A DNA stretch of 64,000 nt from Mucilaginibacter lappiensis (GCF_900155965.1 NZ_FTMG01000010.1:1-64000); one strand, 5' to 3'; shown: positions 44,325 to 54,299, counted from the stretch's first letter. Notes: generated by a model from the sequence alone, not told the origin. Numbers and translations: made by a program.

Positions 44325-46316
44325 ATGAATAAAAATATACTGTTGATCATAGCTGTATTTATTTGCAGCAGTACTTTGGCCCAAACGGTTAAAAAGCCGT
44401 TCAAACCAACCGATTTTTATCATATCCCAACACTAGATGATCCTCAGCTTTCGCCAGATGGCAAATGGATCGCCTATAGTTTGGCTGAGGTTGATTCGGC
44501 TAAGGATAAAAGGATATCACATATCTGGATGCAGAGTTATGACGGTAAACAATCTATTCAGCTTACTTTTGATGATGAGCCATCCTCAACACCAAAATGG
44601 AGCCCGGATGGTAAATATTTATCCTTTCTATCTGAAAAAGATTCTAAAAACGGCGGACAGGTTTGGCTGATGGATCGGAGAGGCGGCGAAGGGCATAAAT
44701 TGACCGATATAAAAGGAGAATTGCAGGATTACGCCTGGGCCCCAAACAGTAAAAAACTGGCGCTGGTCATCAAAGATCCTGAAAATGGCGGTAAACCCGA
44801 ACCCAAAACAATAGCCCCTATAAAAATTGACCGGTATCATTTTAAGCAGGATATTGAAGGTTATCTGCAGCATCGGCACTCACATCTGTACGTTTATGAT
44901 GTTGATACCAAAAAACTGGATACTTTAACCAAAGGGGATATGGATGATGATTCGCCGGTTTGGAGCCCGGATGGTAGAACCATCGCCTTTGTAAGTAACC
45001 ATACCGATGATCCTGACAAGAACGAAAATTCGGACATTTTTACCATTGAAGCCAAAAGCGGGGCCGAAGCTCAGCAATTAACCACGTTTACGGGCCATGA
45101 TATTAAGCCATTATGGAGTCCCGATGGTAAGTATATCGCCTACCTGCGGTCGACCAGCGATGCTGATTATTTTATTTATCAGCACGATGTACTTTGCCTT
45201 ATGGATGCGGATGGAAAAAATAATAAAATACTTACCGCACAACTAGATAGGCCGGTGAGTAACCACGCCTGGAGTAAGGACGGTAAGAACATCGTTTACC
45301 TGGTGAGTAATGACCGGATCCGATACGTGGCCCAGTATAATTTGCTGCTTCGCAAATCTACCACCATTAATAAAGGTACGCAGTGTAGTTTTGAAAGCCT
45401 GATAGCCCATTCGCCGGGTAACTGGATAGCCAAAATGACCAATCCGTATATGCCGCATGAGTTAGTAGCTATTGAAAATGGAAAGATACGCAGGCTTACC
45501 TTTCATCAGGATAAATGGTTGAATAAGGTTAAACTGGCTTTCGTGAAAGGTTTTCAATCGTTTAGCAGTGATGGTACGCTGGTGTCGGGGATATTATACA
45601 CTCCGGATAGTGTAGTAACTCAGAAACTGCCTTTTATCCTGTATATCCACGGCGGGCCAACCGACCAGGACGAATTTGAATTTGATGCTACCCGGCAAGT
45701 GCTGGCCAGTTCAGGTTATGCCGTGGCCGCGGTTAACTATCGGGGGAGTACCGGCCGGGGGTTAGAATATACCAAAGCCATTTATGCCGATTGGGGTAAT
45801 AAGGAAGTAAAGGATCTGCTTGGTGCGGTTGATGAATTGGTGAAAACGGGTGTTGCAGATCCGCAACGATTAGGCATAGGCGGTTGGAGTTATGGTGGTA
45901 TATTAACAGATTATACCATAGCTACAGACCCCCGTTTTAAAGCCGCGGCAAGCGGTGCAGGTAGTGCATTGCAATTATCTGTTTATGGCAGCGATCAGTG
46001 GGTTGTTCAGTATGATAATGAATTGGGTGTTCCGTGGAAGAATGCTGATAAGTATGTTAAACTTTCTTATCCATTTTTTCATGCCGATAAGATCAAAACG
46101 CCAACGCTGTTCATGTCGGGCTTAAAGGATTTTAATGTACCAACCGCGGGTGGCGAGCAAATGTACCAGGCGCTCCGGTCGCAGGGTGTGCCAACGCAAC
46201 TGGTACTTTATCCAGGGCAATACCATATGATCAGTATACCAAGTTACCAGGTGGATAGGGCACAACGTTATATTGACTGGTTTGGGAAATATTTAGCCCC
46301 CCAGCCCCGATTTTAG
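44325..46316 (+). CDS. Secreted S9-family peptidase (second paralogue)
   Basis: The 663-residue protein is a close paralogue of the gene at 39983 along its whole length: signal peptide (1-19), propeller repeats (PKWSPDGKYLSFL, PVWSPDGRTIAFV, PLWSPDGKYIAYL) and a C-terminal catalytic domain with Ser522 (GGWSYGG), the Asp in SGLKDFNVP and the His in GQYHMISIPSY. Around the His the two differ (FHGLTKPSY versus YHMISIPSY), which may affect the substrate pocket. Upstream is the XRE gene, downstream a word-repeat. Confidence 0.93.
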   Translation: MNKNILLIIAVFICSSTLAQTVKKPFKPTDFYHIPTLDDPQLSPDGKWIAYSLAEVDSAKDKRISHIWMQSYDGKQSIQLTFDDEPSSTPKWSPDGKYLSFLSEKDSKNGGQVWLMDRRGGEGHKLTDIKGELQDYAWAPNSKKLALVIKDPENGGKPEPKTIAPIKIDRYHFKQDIEGYLQHRHSHLYVYDVDTKKLDTLTKGDMDDDSPVWSPDGRTIAFVSNHTDDPDKNENSDIFTIEAKSGAEAQQLTTFTGHDIKPLWSPDGKYIAYLRSTSDADYFIYQHDVLCLMDADGKNNKILTAQLDRPVSNHAWSKDGKNIVYLVSNDRIRYVAQYNLLLRKSTTINKGTQCSFESLIAHSPGNWIAKMTNPYMPHELVAIENGKIRRLTFHQDKWLNKVKLAFVKGFQSFSSDGTLVSGILYTPDSVVTQKLPFILYIHGGPTDQDEFEFDATRQVLASSGYAVAAVNYRGSTGRGLEYTKAIYADWGNKEVKDLLGAVDELVKTGVADPQRLGIGGWSYGGILTDYTIATDPRFKAAASGAGSALQLSVYGSDQWVVQYDNELGVPWKNADKYVKLSYPFFHADKIKTPTLFMSGLKDFNVPTAGGEQMYQALRSQGVPTQLVLYPGQYHMISIPSYQVDRAQRYIDWFGKYLAPQPRF

Positions 46317-46461
46317 ATGTGGGTCTCAGATGTGCAGATGTGTAAATGTGCGGATGTGCAGATGGGGATAATTTATTGATGATTTAATTTTTCAATTTGC
46401 ACATCTGCATATTTGCACATCTGCACATCCGGGGCTCACATCTGCACATCTATCCAGTGTT
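46317..46461. repeat. Inverted word-repeat, second gatgtgca copy
   Basis: Tandem words gatgtgcagatgtgtaaat on the left are mirrored by atttgcacatctgcacatc on the right, with the centre aataatttattgatgattt. The centre is nearly identical to the copy at 7424-7537. It lies directly after the S9 stop codon. Confidence 0.7.
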
Positions 46462-46516
46462 AATATGTTAAAAACATCCATATTAAATAACTATCGTTTA
46501 AGTATAATTTTACTCC

Positions 46517-47095
46517 ATGACTAAACATCGCCATCTGCTTTACCTGTTTGCCGTGTTTTTTGTGCCAGTGGTACTAACCTCCTGTCATTCGCGTAAAGCG
46601 GCGATGAAAGGGCAACCCGGTGAAATTGTGAAACCGAGGACAGAAATGGCCGATAAGTATTCGCAAATTATGGGCGTGGATAGGGGTGATATCCAAAATG
46701 GCCGTTTATACGCATTCATTGACCAATGGATGGGGGTTCCTTATAAATTTGGCGGTCTGGATCAGAATGGTGTTGATTGTTCAGGACTTGCTTTTTTACT
46801 GGAGCAACAGGTTTATGGTGTTACCATCCCAAGGATGACCAGTAAGCAGATCACTGTGATCAAACGGAAATATGAAGAGGATCTGAAGGAAGGCGATCTT
46901 GTTTTCTTTGATTTCGACGGTAAGCAGTTTAGCCATGTGGGCATATACCTGCAAAATGGATACGTTGTACATGCCAGTTCCAGGCGGGGGGTAATTATTG
47001 TTCGTTTGCGCGACCCTTCTATCTATAAATACTTTTCACGTGCAGGCTCCATCATTGCGGATACCAGCGTTACAGACGCCAGTGCCGGGAAATAA
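46517..47095 (+). CDS. NlpC/P60 (C40) cell-wall peptidase lipoprotein
   Basis: The 192-residue protein has a lipoprotein signal peptide with lipobox LTSC (Cys23). The NlpC/P60 domain has the catalytic Cys88 (NGVDCSGLAFLL), His140 (FSHVGIYL) and His152 (YVVHASSRRG). It should cut peptide cross-links of peptidoglycan (gamma-D-Glu to diaminopimelate). It is a single gene; the downstream gene is convergent, with only 9 bp between stops. Confidence 0.93.
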   Translation: MTKHRHLLYLFAVFFVPVVLTSCHSRKAAMKGQPGEIVKPRTEMADKYSQIMGVDRGDIQNGRLYAFIDQWMGVPYKFGGLDQNGVDCSGLAFLLEQQVYGVTIPRMTSKQITVIKRKYEEDLKEGDLVFFDFDGKQFSHVGIYLQNGYVVHASSRRGVIIVRLRDPSIYKYFSRAGSIIADTSVTDASAGK

Positions 47096-47104
47096 TCCTT
47101 TGAT

Positions 47105-47854
47105 TCAGGGTTTATTTTTTGTTATTCTCTTCTTGACGGTTTTTACAACAGGTTTTCTTTGCGATCTGAGATGCCGAAAAAGCATAGGTGCGGAGTTATT
47201 CTGATCCGGATAATATTTTCTGTTAAGCGTGGCTATTACTATGCCATATAAACCTACAAAATACAACAAGAGTTTGGTATCAAGCTTAAGCCAGGTAATT
47301 AATGCCATGCAAATAAACCCTAGTGGTATAGTTACGAAGTTTACCCGCTGTACTTTCCATTTAAGTACGGTTTCCATATTGCCTGCATTTACACAGAGTA
47401 CGCTTTTATTGTTGATGAGATAATAAATAAGCACTGTTTGCGAGATGGTAACCAAAAATATGATGCCGATATAGGAAAATAACCCCCAGCTATAGGTGAT
47501 AAGATCAAAGCCTGCGGTTATAAAAGTTACTGCAAACGGAAACATGGAAACACAGAACAGGAAGATCAGATTCATAACGATCAGGTTTACATTATAATCC
47601 TTTAAAAAACTAAATATCTGTAAATGTCTGTACCAAAAGCTACCTATTAACGCAAAGCTGAGAGCATAACCAATAAATTTAGGTATCAGGTTTGTGAATG
47701 CCTCGTTTATTTGCTGGGCGCTGGCATGGTGCAGCGTTTCGGGGAGTTTTATCTCCAAAACCATAATGGTGATAATGATAGCGAATACGGCATCACTAAA
47801 AAGTATCACCCGCTCCAGCTGAAACTCCTTTTTTATTTCATCTTCATTTACCAT
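47105..47854 (-). CDS. TMEM175/DUF1211-family potassium channel-like protein
   Basis: The 249-residue membrane protein has the family signature RVILFSDAVFAIIITIMVLEIKLP (14-37), with the FSD-motif helix that lines the pore, then further helices up to six (SFALIGSFWYRHLQIF; LIFLFCVSMFPFAVTFI). Bacterial TMEM175 proteins form potassium-selective tetrameric channels. The gene is transcribed away from the small membrane protein gene at 47901. Confidence 0.9.
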   Translation of the reverse strand: MVNEDEIKKEFQLERVILFSDAVFAIIITIMVLEIKLPETLHHASAQQINEAFTNLIPKFIGYALSFALIGSFWYRHLQIFSFLKDYNVNLIVMNLIFLFCVSMFPFAVTFITAGFDLITYSWGLFSYIGIIFLVTISQTVLIYYLINNKSVLCVNAGNMETVLKWKVQRVNFVTIPLGFICMALITWLKLDTKLLLYFVGLYGIVIATLNRKYYPDQNNSAPMLFRHLRSQRKPVVKTVKKRITKNKP

Positions 47855-47900
47855 ATCTATTCCCGGATAATTTTAATTTAATTGATAATTTTGTTGTGTT

Positions 47901-48029
47901 ATGTCAGATCAAAAAGAGAATTACTCCTTCTGGACTAAATATAAGCGTTTTGCAGGAAACGAGATATTACTTTACCTGGTCATGATCATCGGCATTATAC
48001 TTGGCATTGTGATATTTAGTTACCTTTAG
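47901..48029 (+). CDS. Small single-pass membrane protein (42 aa)
   Basis: The frame reads MSDQKENYSFWTKYKRFAGN followed by a hydrophobic helix EILLYLVMIIGIILGIVIF and stops after SYL. A charged N-terminus with one helix is a plausible small protein. It starts 46 bp from the divergent TMEM175 gene and its last 14 bp overlap the stop of the convergent DUF3857 gene. I recognise no family. Shared position in relatives would test it. Confidence 0.55.
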   Translation: MSDQKENYSFWTKYKRFAGNEILLYLVMIIGIILGIVIFSYL

Positions 48030-49926
48030 CCAGGGTAACATTGTTGTCGTCGCTCTCTACAATGGCCTGAAAAAAATCAATCAGATTCTGGTAAATATCC
48101 TTACTGTAAGTACCGTCAATCAGTTGCACATGGCGTTTGTAAACCAGTTCGTTCCCTTTTACCATGATGGTTGCCGAAAATTTACCGAATGGTTTGTTAA
48201 TGGAAACATCAGTAGGGCGCAAATCAATATGATAGCCTGCCGGTAGTGTATAAACAATCTCATCCTCATCGGTATAGCCCCGGTTAATATACACTTCGTG
48301 ACGCCGGTTACGTATTTCGCGCGGAACGTTGTGGCTTCTGTTGGTAGCATTGGCCAGGAAGGTTATTTTTCCATCATTTACAGATCCGTATTCTCCGGCG
48401 CTCAATTTAATGGTTTCGGTAGTTATGGGGTGCAGACTTTTATCTTGTTTAAAGTCGACCTTTTCAATATCCATATTGTTTATGGCGTACTCTTTCTGCA
48501 GATTTTTTATCCGCTCTTTGGGTGCTTCTTCAATTATCCCTTCACGGTTATCATATTGAGTGCCTTTAAAAATAGTTTGCATTTGTCCCGATAAATTGCC
48601 TTGCGTATCTAAAACGAAGGTCGCTTTACGTTGTTGCAGGTTATTTGAGGCAGTATATTTGGGGGTGTGCAGCAATTTACCACCTTCCGGAGTACAGGCT
48701 AATACGGTGCGGTCGTCTGTAAAATCACTCAAAAAGCCGAAAGGTATTTTCTGACTGGTACATTCTAAAAAAGTGGTATCATTTTTAAAGGGCAGGCATA
48801 AAATAACATGATCAAACTGATTCATGCTGGCAAAATCATTTAATGGGCTCTGTTTACGACTACCGGCTTCCACAATACAATAGTAAGAGTCGATATTTAC
48901 AGTTTTAAATAATGCCTGCGTATAGTTTACGAGTGCCTTACAATCACCATAGTTTTGCTGATCTACATCGGCTGCCAAAAATGGCTGATATCCTCCAATA
49001 CCTACCTGCACGCTTATATAATGGGTTTTACCCTGCATATATTCATATATCTTTTGGGCTTTTAATTTGGGGTTTGTGATACTATCGGTTAGTTGTTTCA
49101 TGTAAGATGCGGTAGCGCCGGGTACCTGCAGACGGCTGGCCAGTAGCTTATCATATATCCATTTTCCCATCTCCTTCCAGTTGCTGAATGATCCAGTGAT
49201 ACCCTCGTAACTAAACTTTTCGGGAGCTATTTTAACACTGCTCAGGTATTTATCTTCATTAGGGCTATAAGGTTCATCCTTAATGGCTTTTAGGTTATTA
49301 ACCTGCCATGTATAGGTTTTATAGCCATCTTTATTGGTGCCGATAACTACTTTAGCCGGCATATTGATCTCTTTGTACCGGATGTTAAAATCGGGTTTAC
49401 AGCTAAAGGTATACGAACTTTTTTCGACGGCTTGCCCTGTAGTTGAGTTGGGTTCCCAGTCACTAAAATTAAGCGACTGTTTTGATTTTACTTCATATTC
49501 ATAAACAATGGTATAGGGATAATCAGTTACCGCAGGATTGTAATGTTTTACCTTTAAATCCTGAAATAAGGAAAACCCATCCTGCGCGTTCACATCCTCA
49601 AAGTCACTTTCCGAAAACTTATTAACCTGCTTGCCAAATTGATTGTAAACTATGCCTTTAATGCTTTTTATTACACGGCTTTTATTATGCCAAACCACTA
49701 TGTCGGCTATATTATTACCATTTTTATTTAAAATGGTAACTGCGGTTTTAATATGATAAAGGGTATTGTCATAGTCTTTCACTTCAACGCTCACCTCATT
49801 ATTGCGTACCACTGCGCTGGCATAAGGAAGCAGGTCTTTGGAGATAAGAGATACATCATAGTTCTCCTGGGCACTGGCGACGATGCTTATGATGGATAAA
49901 AAAAGCAGCAATAAACAATTCTTCAT
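48016..49926 (-). CDS. Secreted DUF3857 transglutaminase-like protein (catalytic residues present)
   Basis: The 636-residue protein has a signal peptide (1-19, ending ASAQ), an N-terminal DUF3857 beta domain (about 50-225) and a transglutaminase-like core with Cys329 (NYGDCKAL) and His373 (FDHVILCL), plus FLECTSQ at the third position. A C-terminal DUF3858-like beta domain follows. Family function is unknown; a periplasmic protein-modifying or peptidase role is inferred. Its start overlaps the stop of the next gene by one base (TAATG), so they form an operon of two paralogues. Confidence 0.87.
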   Translation of the reverse strand: MKNCLLLLFLSIISIVASAQENYDVSLISKDLLPYASAVVRNNEVSVEVKDYDNTLYHIKTAVTILNKNGNNIADIVVWHNKSRVIKSIKGIVYNQFGKQVNKFSESDFEDVNAQDGFSLFQDLKVKHYNPAVTDYPYTIVYEYEVKSKQSLNFSDWEPNSTTGQAVEKSSYTFSCKPDFNIRYKEINMPAKVVIGTNKDGYKTYTWQVNNLKAIKDEPYSPNEDKYLSSVKIAPEKFSYEGITGSFSNWKEMGKWIYDKLLASRLQVPGATASYMKQLTDSITNPKLKAQKIYEYMQGKTHYISVQVGIGGYQPFLAADVDQQNYGDCKALVNYTQALFKTVNIDSYYCIVEAGSRKQSPLNDFASMNQFDHVILCLPFKNDTTFLECTSQKIPFGFLSDFTDDRTVLACTPEGGKLLHTPKYTASNNLQQRKATFVLDTQGNLSGQMQTIFKGTQYDNREGIIEEAPKERIKNLQKEYAINNMDIEKVDFKQDKSLHPITTETIKLSAGEYGSVNDGKITFLANATNRSHNVPREIRNRRHEVYINRGYTDEDEIVYTLPAGYHIDLRPTDVSINKPFGKFSATIMVKGNELVYKRHVQLIDGTYSKDIYQNLIDFFQAIVESDDNNVTLAKGN

Positions 49927-51899
49927 TATTTTTTCTTGAAGACCATATCCGTTTTTTCCGTAAGGACGATCTTGTTATATAATTCTTTAAGGTAAGGATA
50001 TTCTTCGGGGGTATAAATAGCTTTGGTAAACCGGGTCATGTTTGAAAAAGTAAACTCATTATCGTGGCTGTCAAAATTGGTAACAAACATACCCCCACTA
50101 TTAGGTAAAGCAAAAGCCACCACCTGAGGTGGAGTTTCTATAACGTATTGCGCAGGCAGGTGCATATTTAATACAAGCCGGTTGTCGCTCGCCATACCCC
50201 AGTCAACCGGGTAATCACGTTCGGCAAGTTTAAAGGGGTTAGTGGTTCTTTTTTCCCAAAAAAAAGGATTAAATACCAGGCGGGCCTTGTTCATATTATC
50301 ATACGCATCTATTTCAACTTCAAATATTTCGCCCAGGGGTTGGTTAAGGCTATCCAGGTTGCTGATGTTTGATTTTAATATTTTTATTTTGGGTAGTTTT
50401 CCGTCAAGGTCCTCTATATATTCATCAACTGAATTGAATTTTTTAATCGCTTTGCGTTGTGTATAAGCTTTATAGCCGTTGTAGTAATTGGTAATGGTGC
50501 CTTTAATTTTTCCGTTATCAAGCAAAGTGAGGTCAAGGGTATGAATTTCGCTGGTTTTTTGTAAGGTACTGAGTTCAACCCAGTAGGAGGGTTTGTCCAA
50601 ACTTATTACACGGCCCTTATCATTAAGGCACTTAAGCGGGAGCACTCCAAAAGATAATAGCGGGTCGCTTGCGTCCAGATAATAGGATTTTCCATCAATG
50701 TTTGCTTTGGCTACTACATAATTGAAATCACTGATCACAGGATACAGTGTATTGATGTTGCCATGTTCACGGGTTGATAGCAATACAGCTTCGGTATTAA
50801 TACCTGCTGCATTTAACGCGGTAATTAAAGTAAGATTGATATCGGCAATGCTGCCGGTATGGGCGTCCATAGCGCGTTTAATGCCATCGGAGCTGGATAT
50901 GCCAATATAATCATTCCATTTGTACCATTTTTGCAGGTAAGCATAAATGGCCGTTGCCTTATCCATTTCAGTGGTTTTGCCGGCTATAATGGGGTCCATG
51001 CGTTCCTTCATCAGGTCTTTTCGCTTCAATTGCGACCCGAATCCGTCCTCAATCTTAAGCTGGTGGTCTATGTCTTTCCATTCCTTAGTTTCACGGGTTT
51101 TAGCGCCGGTGTATGGATTAGTCCACTCCACAAGTTCAAAATATATAGCCGATAAAAAGTTCTTTGGAGAAGTCATATAATCTTCCTCCACAAAAGCAGG
51201 GATATCTTTCATACCATAAACCAGGTGCGAGCAGTCGCTTTTTGAGCCATGGGAGGTAAAGCATTCCCGCTCCAGTTCGGAGGAGTTTTTTGTGAGCTTG
51301 TAGGGGCCTCTTAATGACGCGTTGAATGTCCAGAAGCCGGGTATATGAACCTCATACTGAGAATAGATTTTGGGTATGTCGTCCTGAAACTCCCATTTAC
51401 GAAAGTTGTCCCAAAAAGGAGAGGTAAGCCTGTACCTGAACTCAATAACACAACCCGGACGCAGACCAGGTAGCGCAAATTTAATTGTACTTTGATATTT
51501 GTAATCTTTTACCTTGAATATCTTTTTAGGATCAAGGTCCAGTTTTTGCATCAGGCCGTTATCATCTTTGTAATAAGTGGTGCCGCTAATGTCGGTAACC
51601 TCTTCGGTTACATTGTCTCCATTATGTACAGGTATTTCAATAGTACCGCTGGAAAAGCCTTTATTATCGAATATTTTTATTTTAGCATGGTAGTTATAAA
51701 TGAGGCCGATGCGATCGTCGGAGGTTACATCCATTCTTGAATTGCCAAATTCATTTAAAAATACCGCGTGAGCAGCAGTATCTTTGTCATACTTTTTCAT
51801 ATCAACCTCCTCTTGTACAAAGCCTTCTTTAAAGTCTTGTGCAATTGAAAGGTGTTGTAGACCAAAGGATAAAAGAGTAATAAGTAAAAGTTTCTTCAT
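49926..51899 (-). CDS. Secreted DUF3857 protein lacking transglutaminase Cys/His
   Basis: The 657-residue paralogue of the gene at 48016 has a signal peptide (1-20, LSIAQ), a DUF3857 domain (about 60-240) and a transglutaminase fold. Where the catalytic Cys is expected it reads HTGSIADINLTLIT (Ser350-Ile351), and where the His is expected FNYVVAKAN (Asn/Tyr); only the LDASD Asp remains. It is therefore probably non-catalytic, which is common in such family members as I recall. The pairing of an active and an inactive copy suggests a complex. Upstream lies the exonuclease gene, divergent. Confidence 0.87.
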   Translation of the reverse strand: MKKLLLITLLSFGLQHLSIAQDFKEGFVQEEVDMKKYDKDTAAHAVFLNEFGNSRMDVTSDDRIGLIYNYHAKIKIFDNKGFSSGTIEIPVHNGDNVTEEVTDISGTTYYKDDNGLMQKLDLDPKKIFKVKDYKYQSTIKFALPGLRPGCVIEFRYRLTSPFWDNFRKWEFQDDIPKIYSQYEVHIPGFWTFNASLRGPYKLTKNSSELERECFTSHGSKSDCSHLVYGMKDIPAFVEEDYMTSPKNFLSAIYFELVEWTNPYTGAKTRETKEWKDIDHQLKIEDGFGSQLKRKDLMKERMDPIIAGKTTEMDKATAIYAYLQKWYKWNDYIGISSSDGIKRAMDAHTGSIADINLTLITALNAAGINTEAVLLSTREHGNINTLYPVISDFNYVVAKANIDGKSYYLDASDPLLSFGVLPLKCLNDKGRVISLDKPSYWVELSTLQKTSEIHTLDLTLLDNGKIKGTITNYYNGYKAYTQRKAIKKFNSVDEYIEDLDGKLPKIKILKSNISNLDSLNQPLGEIFEVEIDAYDNMNKARLVFNPFFWEKRTTNPFKLAERDYPVDWGMASDNRLVLNMHLPAQYVIETPPQVVAFALPNSGGMFVTNFDSHDNEFTFSNMTRFTKAIYTPEEYPYLKELYNKIVLTEKTDMVFKKK

Positions 51900-52034
51900 G
51901 TAATACTGTGATAAAATAGGAAGGTATTAAATTAAAAATAAAACGTTTATATTAAATAAATTAAAAAATTTATTCTGCTGATTCTTTTTAGGACATTTGC
52001 GACCTTTGTACCATCTACTATTGATACTTTTAAA

Positions 52035-53063
52035 ATGAAATTAAATTTAAAACGCCCCCTTGCTTTTTTCGACCTCGAAACAACCGGTACCAATATTGGT
52101 TCCGATCGGATAGTTGAAATTTCTGTAATAAAACTAAATCCGGATGGCAGCGAAGAGGTAAAAACCTGGCGTGTTAATCCAGGCATGCCTATTCCTTTAG
52201 AATCATCATTGGTACATGGTATCTATGACGAGCACATTAAGGACGAGCTGCTGTTTAAAGAGATAGGACAGGCGGTAGCAGAATTTATAGGTGAAAGTGA
52301 TTTAGCCGGTTATAATTCCAATAAGTTTGATATACCGATGCTGATGGAGGAGTTTTTACGTGCAGGAGTATCATTTAGCCTGGATGAACGCCATTTTGTA
52401 GATGTGCAAAATATATTTCACCAGATGGAGCAGCGTACATTGAAAGCAGCCTATCAGTTTTACTGTCATAAAACCATTGAGAACGCCCACTCTGCTGAAG
52501 CCGATACCCGCGCCACTATGGAGGTATTATTGGCACAAATAGAGCGTTACGAAAATATACAGTGGGAAGATAAGAAAGGTAACATCAGTGTACCGGTTGT
52601 GGGTGATGTAGAGGCGCTTCATAATTTTACCAATTTGAGTAAACCCGTTGATTTTGCCGGTCGTATGGTTTTTAACGAACAAGGCGAGGAGCTGATTAAT
52701 TTTGGCAAGCATAAAGGTAAACGTGTGGAGGATGTATTTAATGTAGAACCAAGCTATTATTCCTGGATGATGCAGGGCGATTTTCCGTTATACACCAAAA
52801 GAAAGCTTGAAGAAATATACACCCGTTGGAGTGGCAAAAAAGCGGCTGAGCGCCAGGCTAAAGCTGCAACCCAATCCAAGCCAGACCAACAAGCTCCCAA
52901 AACGGATGCCTCAAAGGCAGATTACCCTAAAAAAGAATTCACCAAACCAGATCATACCCGGACACAATATCCACCTAAACCTTTTAAAAAGAAGGAAGAA
53001 CCCGCAAAGCCTGTTGATAACGACATGTTACAGCAATTAGCTTTGAAGTTTAAAAAAGGGTAG
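52035..53063 (+). CDS. DEDDh 3'-5' exonuclease with DUF3820-like tail
   Basis: The 342-residue protein has a DnaQ-type domain (1-180): FFDLETTG with Asp and Glu (12-19), LAGYNSNKFDIPML (about 94-107) and HSAEADTRATMEVL (about 155-168). A DUF3820-like segment (INFGKHKGKRVEDV and YYSWMMQGDFP) follows, then a Lys/Pro-rich tail. It removes nucleotides from single-stranded ends, either in proofreading or in repair. It is divergent from the DUF3857 operon and is followed by a terminator shared with queG. Confidence 0.9.
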   Translation: MKLNLKRPLAFFDLETTGTNIGSDRIVEISVIKLNPDGSEEVKTWRVNPGMPIPLESSLVHGIYDEHIKDELLFKEIGQAVAEFIGESDLAGYNSNKFDIPMLMEEFLRAGVSFSLDERHFVDVQNIFHQMEQRTLKAAYQFYCHKTIENAHSAEADTRATMEVLLAQIERYENIQWEDKKGNISVPVVGDVEALHNFTNLSKPVDFAGRMVFNEQGEELINFGKHKGKRVEDVFNVEPSYYSWMMQGDFPLYTKRKLEEIYTRWSGKKAAERQAKAATQSKPDQQAPKTDASKADYPKKEFTKPDHTRTQYPPKPFKKKEEPAKPVDNDMLQQLALKFKKG

Positions 53064-53135
53064 ATTAGATTTGAGACGTTAGATATGAGATTTGAGACAA
53101 CATAATCTCATATTAAATCATTTGTATTTATACAA

Positions 53136-53170
53136 AAAAGGCCTTGCAGTTAACCTGTAAGGCCTTTTTG
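53136..53170. terminator. Bidirectional terminator between exonuclease and queG
   Basis: aaaaaaggccttgcag pairs with ctgtaaggccttttt, with A- and T-runs on both sides, about 75 bp past the exonuclease stop and 40 bp past the queG stop. Confidence 0.85.
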
Positions 53171-53209
53171 TTAGGAATTTAAAACAATTATTCTGATTGG
53201 CAATTGTTC

Positions 53210-54145
53210 TCATATCTCCTTCAGGAATTCAATATTCCTTTTAAGACCAGTAAATTTGGTGCGTTTTACAGCGGAGTTTTTAAATACTTTTTGAAAAACA
53301 TCCTGTGTTATATCCTGCCAGTCATCAGCTTTTAGGTGGAGTAGTTCGGGGTGTGGGTTGAAGGCCGGCTCACTGTTCAATATGGAGAACCGGTTCCATG
53401 GACATACATCCTGGCAAACATCACAGCCAAACATCCAGTTATCCATTTTGCCCTTGAACTCTGCAGGAATCTCATTTTTAAGTTCAATAGTGAGGTAGGA
53501 GATACAACGGCTGCCATCAACCACGTATGGGCCAACAATAGCATCGGTAGGGCAGGCATCAATACAATTGGTACAGGTACCGCAATGATCCATCGTGGGA
53601 GCGATGTCATACTCCAGTTCCAGATCGATAATCAGCTCAGCCAAAAAAAAGAAAGAACCGGCTTTTTTATTTAATAGGTTGGAGTTTTTGCCTATCCAGC
53701 CCATACCTGCCTTTTTTGCCCAGGCCTTATCTAAAACCGGTGCCGAATCAACAAATACACGGCCGCCAACCTCGCCTATTTTTTCATTGATGATCTGTAA
53801 AAGCTGCCTTAATTTGTCTTTTATGATGGTATGATAGTCAATTCCGTAGGCGTATTTTGATATTTTGGGAGCGTCAGGATCGTTCTGTTTATTATTAGTG
53901 TAGTAATTAATACCTAATGATATGACCGATTTGGCGCCATCAACCAACAAGCGCGGGTCAAGCCGTTTATCAAAATGGTTTTCCATGTACTGCATTTCGC
54001 CATGCATATTCTTTTTTAACCATGACTCTAATCGTGGCGCCTCATCTTCCAAAAACTCGGCTTTGGAAATACCACAAAACAAGAAACCAAGCTTTTGAGC
54101 CTCGTTTTTGATCAATTGACTATATATCGTCCTGTTTTGCGTCAT
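53210..54145 (-). CDS. queG: Epoxyqueuosine reductase
   Basis: The 311-residue protein has the QueG order: a cobalamin-binding N-terminal domain, then ferredoxin-type clusters CGTCTNCIDACPTDAI (about 189-204) and CDVCQDVCPWN (about 240-250), each with four Cys per cluster set. It performs the last step of queuosine synthesis on tRNA, reducing epoxyqueuosine. It is shorter than E. coli QueG (379) because the C-terminal HEAT-like part is absent, a short form known from several phyla. tgt lies 32 kb away. Confidence 0.95.
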   Translation of the reverse strand: MTQNRTIYSQLIKNEAQKLGFLFCGISKAEFLEDEAPRLESWLKKNMHGEMQYMENHFDKRLDPRLLVDGAKSVISLGINYYTNNKQNDPDAPKISKYAYGIDYHTIIKDKLRQLLQIINEKIGEVGGRVFVDSAPVLDKAWAKKAGMGWIGKNSNLLNKKAGSFFFLAELIIDLELEYDIAPTMDHCGTCTNCIDACPTDAIVGPYVVDGSRCISYLTIELKNEIPAEFKGKMDNWMFGCDVCQDVCPWNRFSILNSEPAFNPHPELLHLKADDWQDITQDVFQKVFKNSAVKRTKFTGLKRNIEFLKEI

Positions 54146-54299
54146 TGATGCAAAGATAGTATAAAATAAAATTCATAAATCCAAGCTGTTTAGCTATCTG
54201 TTATTAATAAAATGCTTTTAGTTATAATATTTTAATAAAAAATACCTCATTTTTAATTATTGGTGTGGTATTTGTAACTATTGCTATAAATATTTGAAG

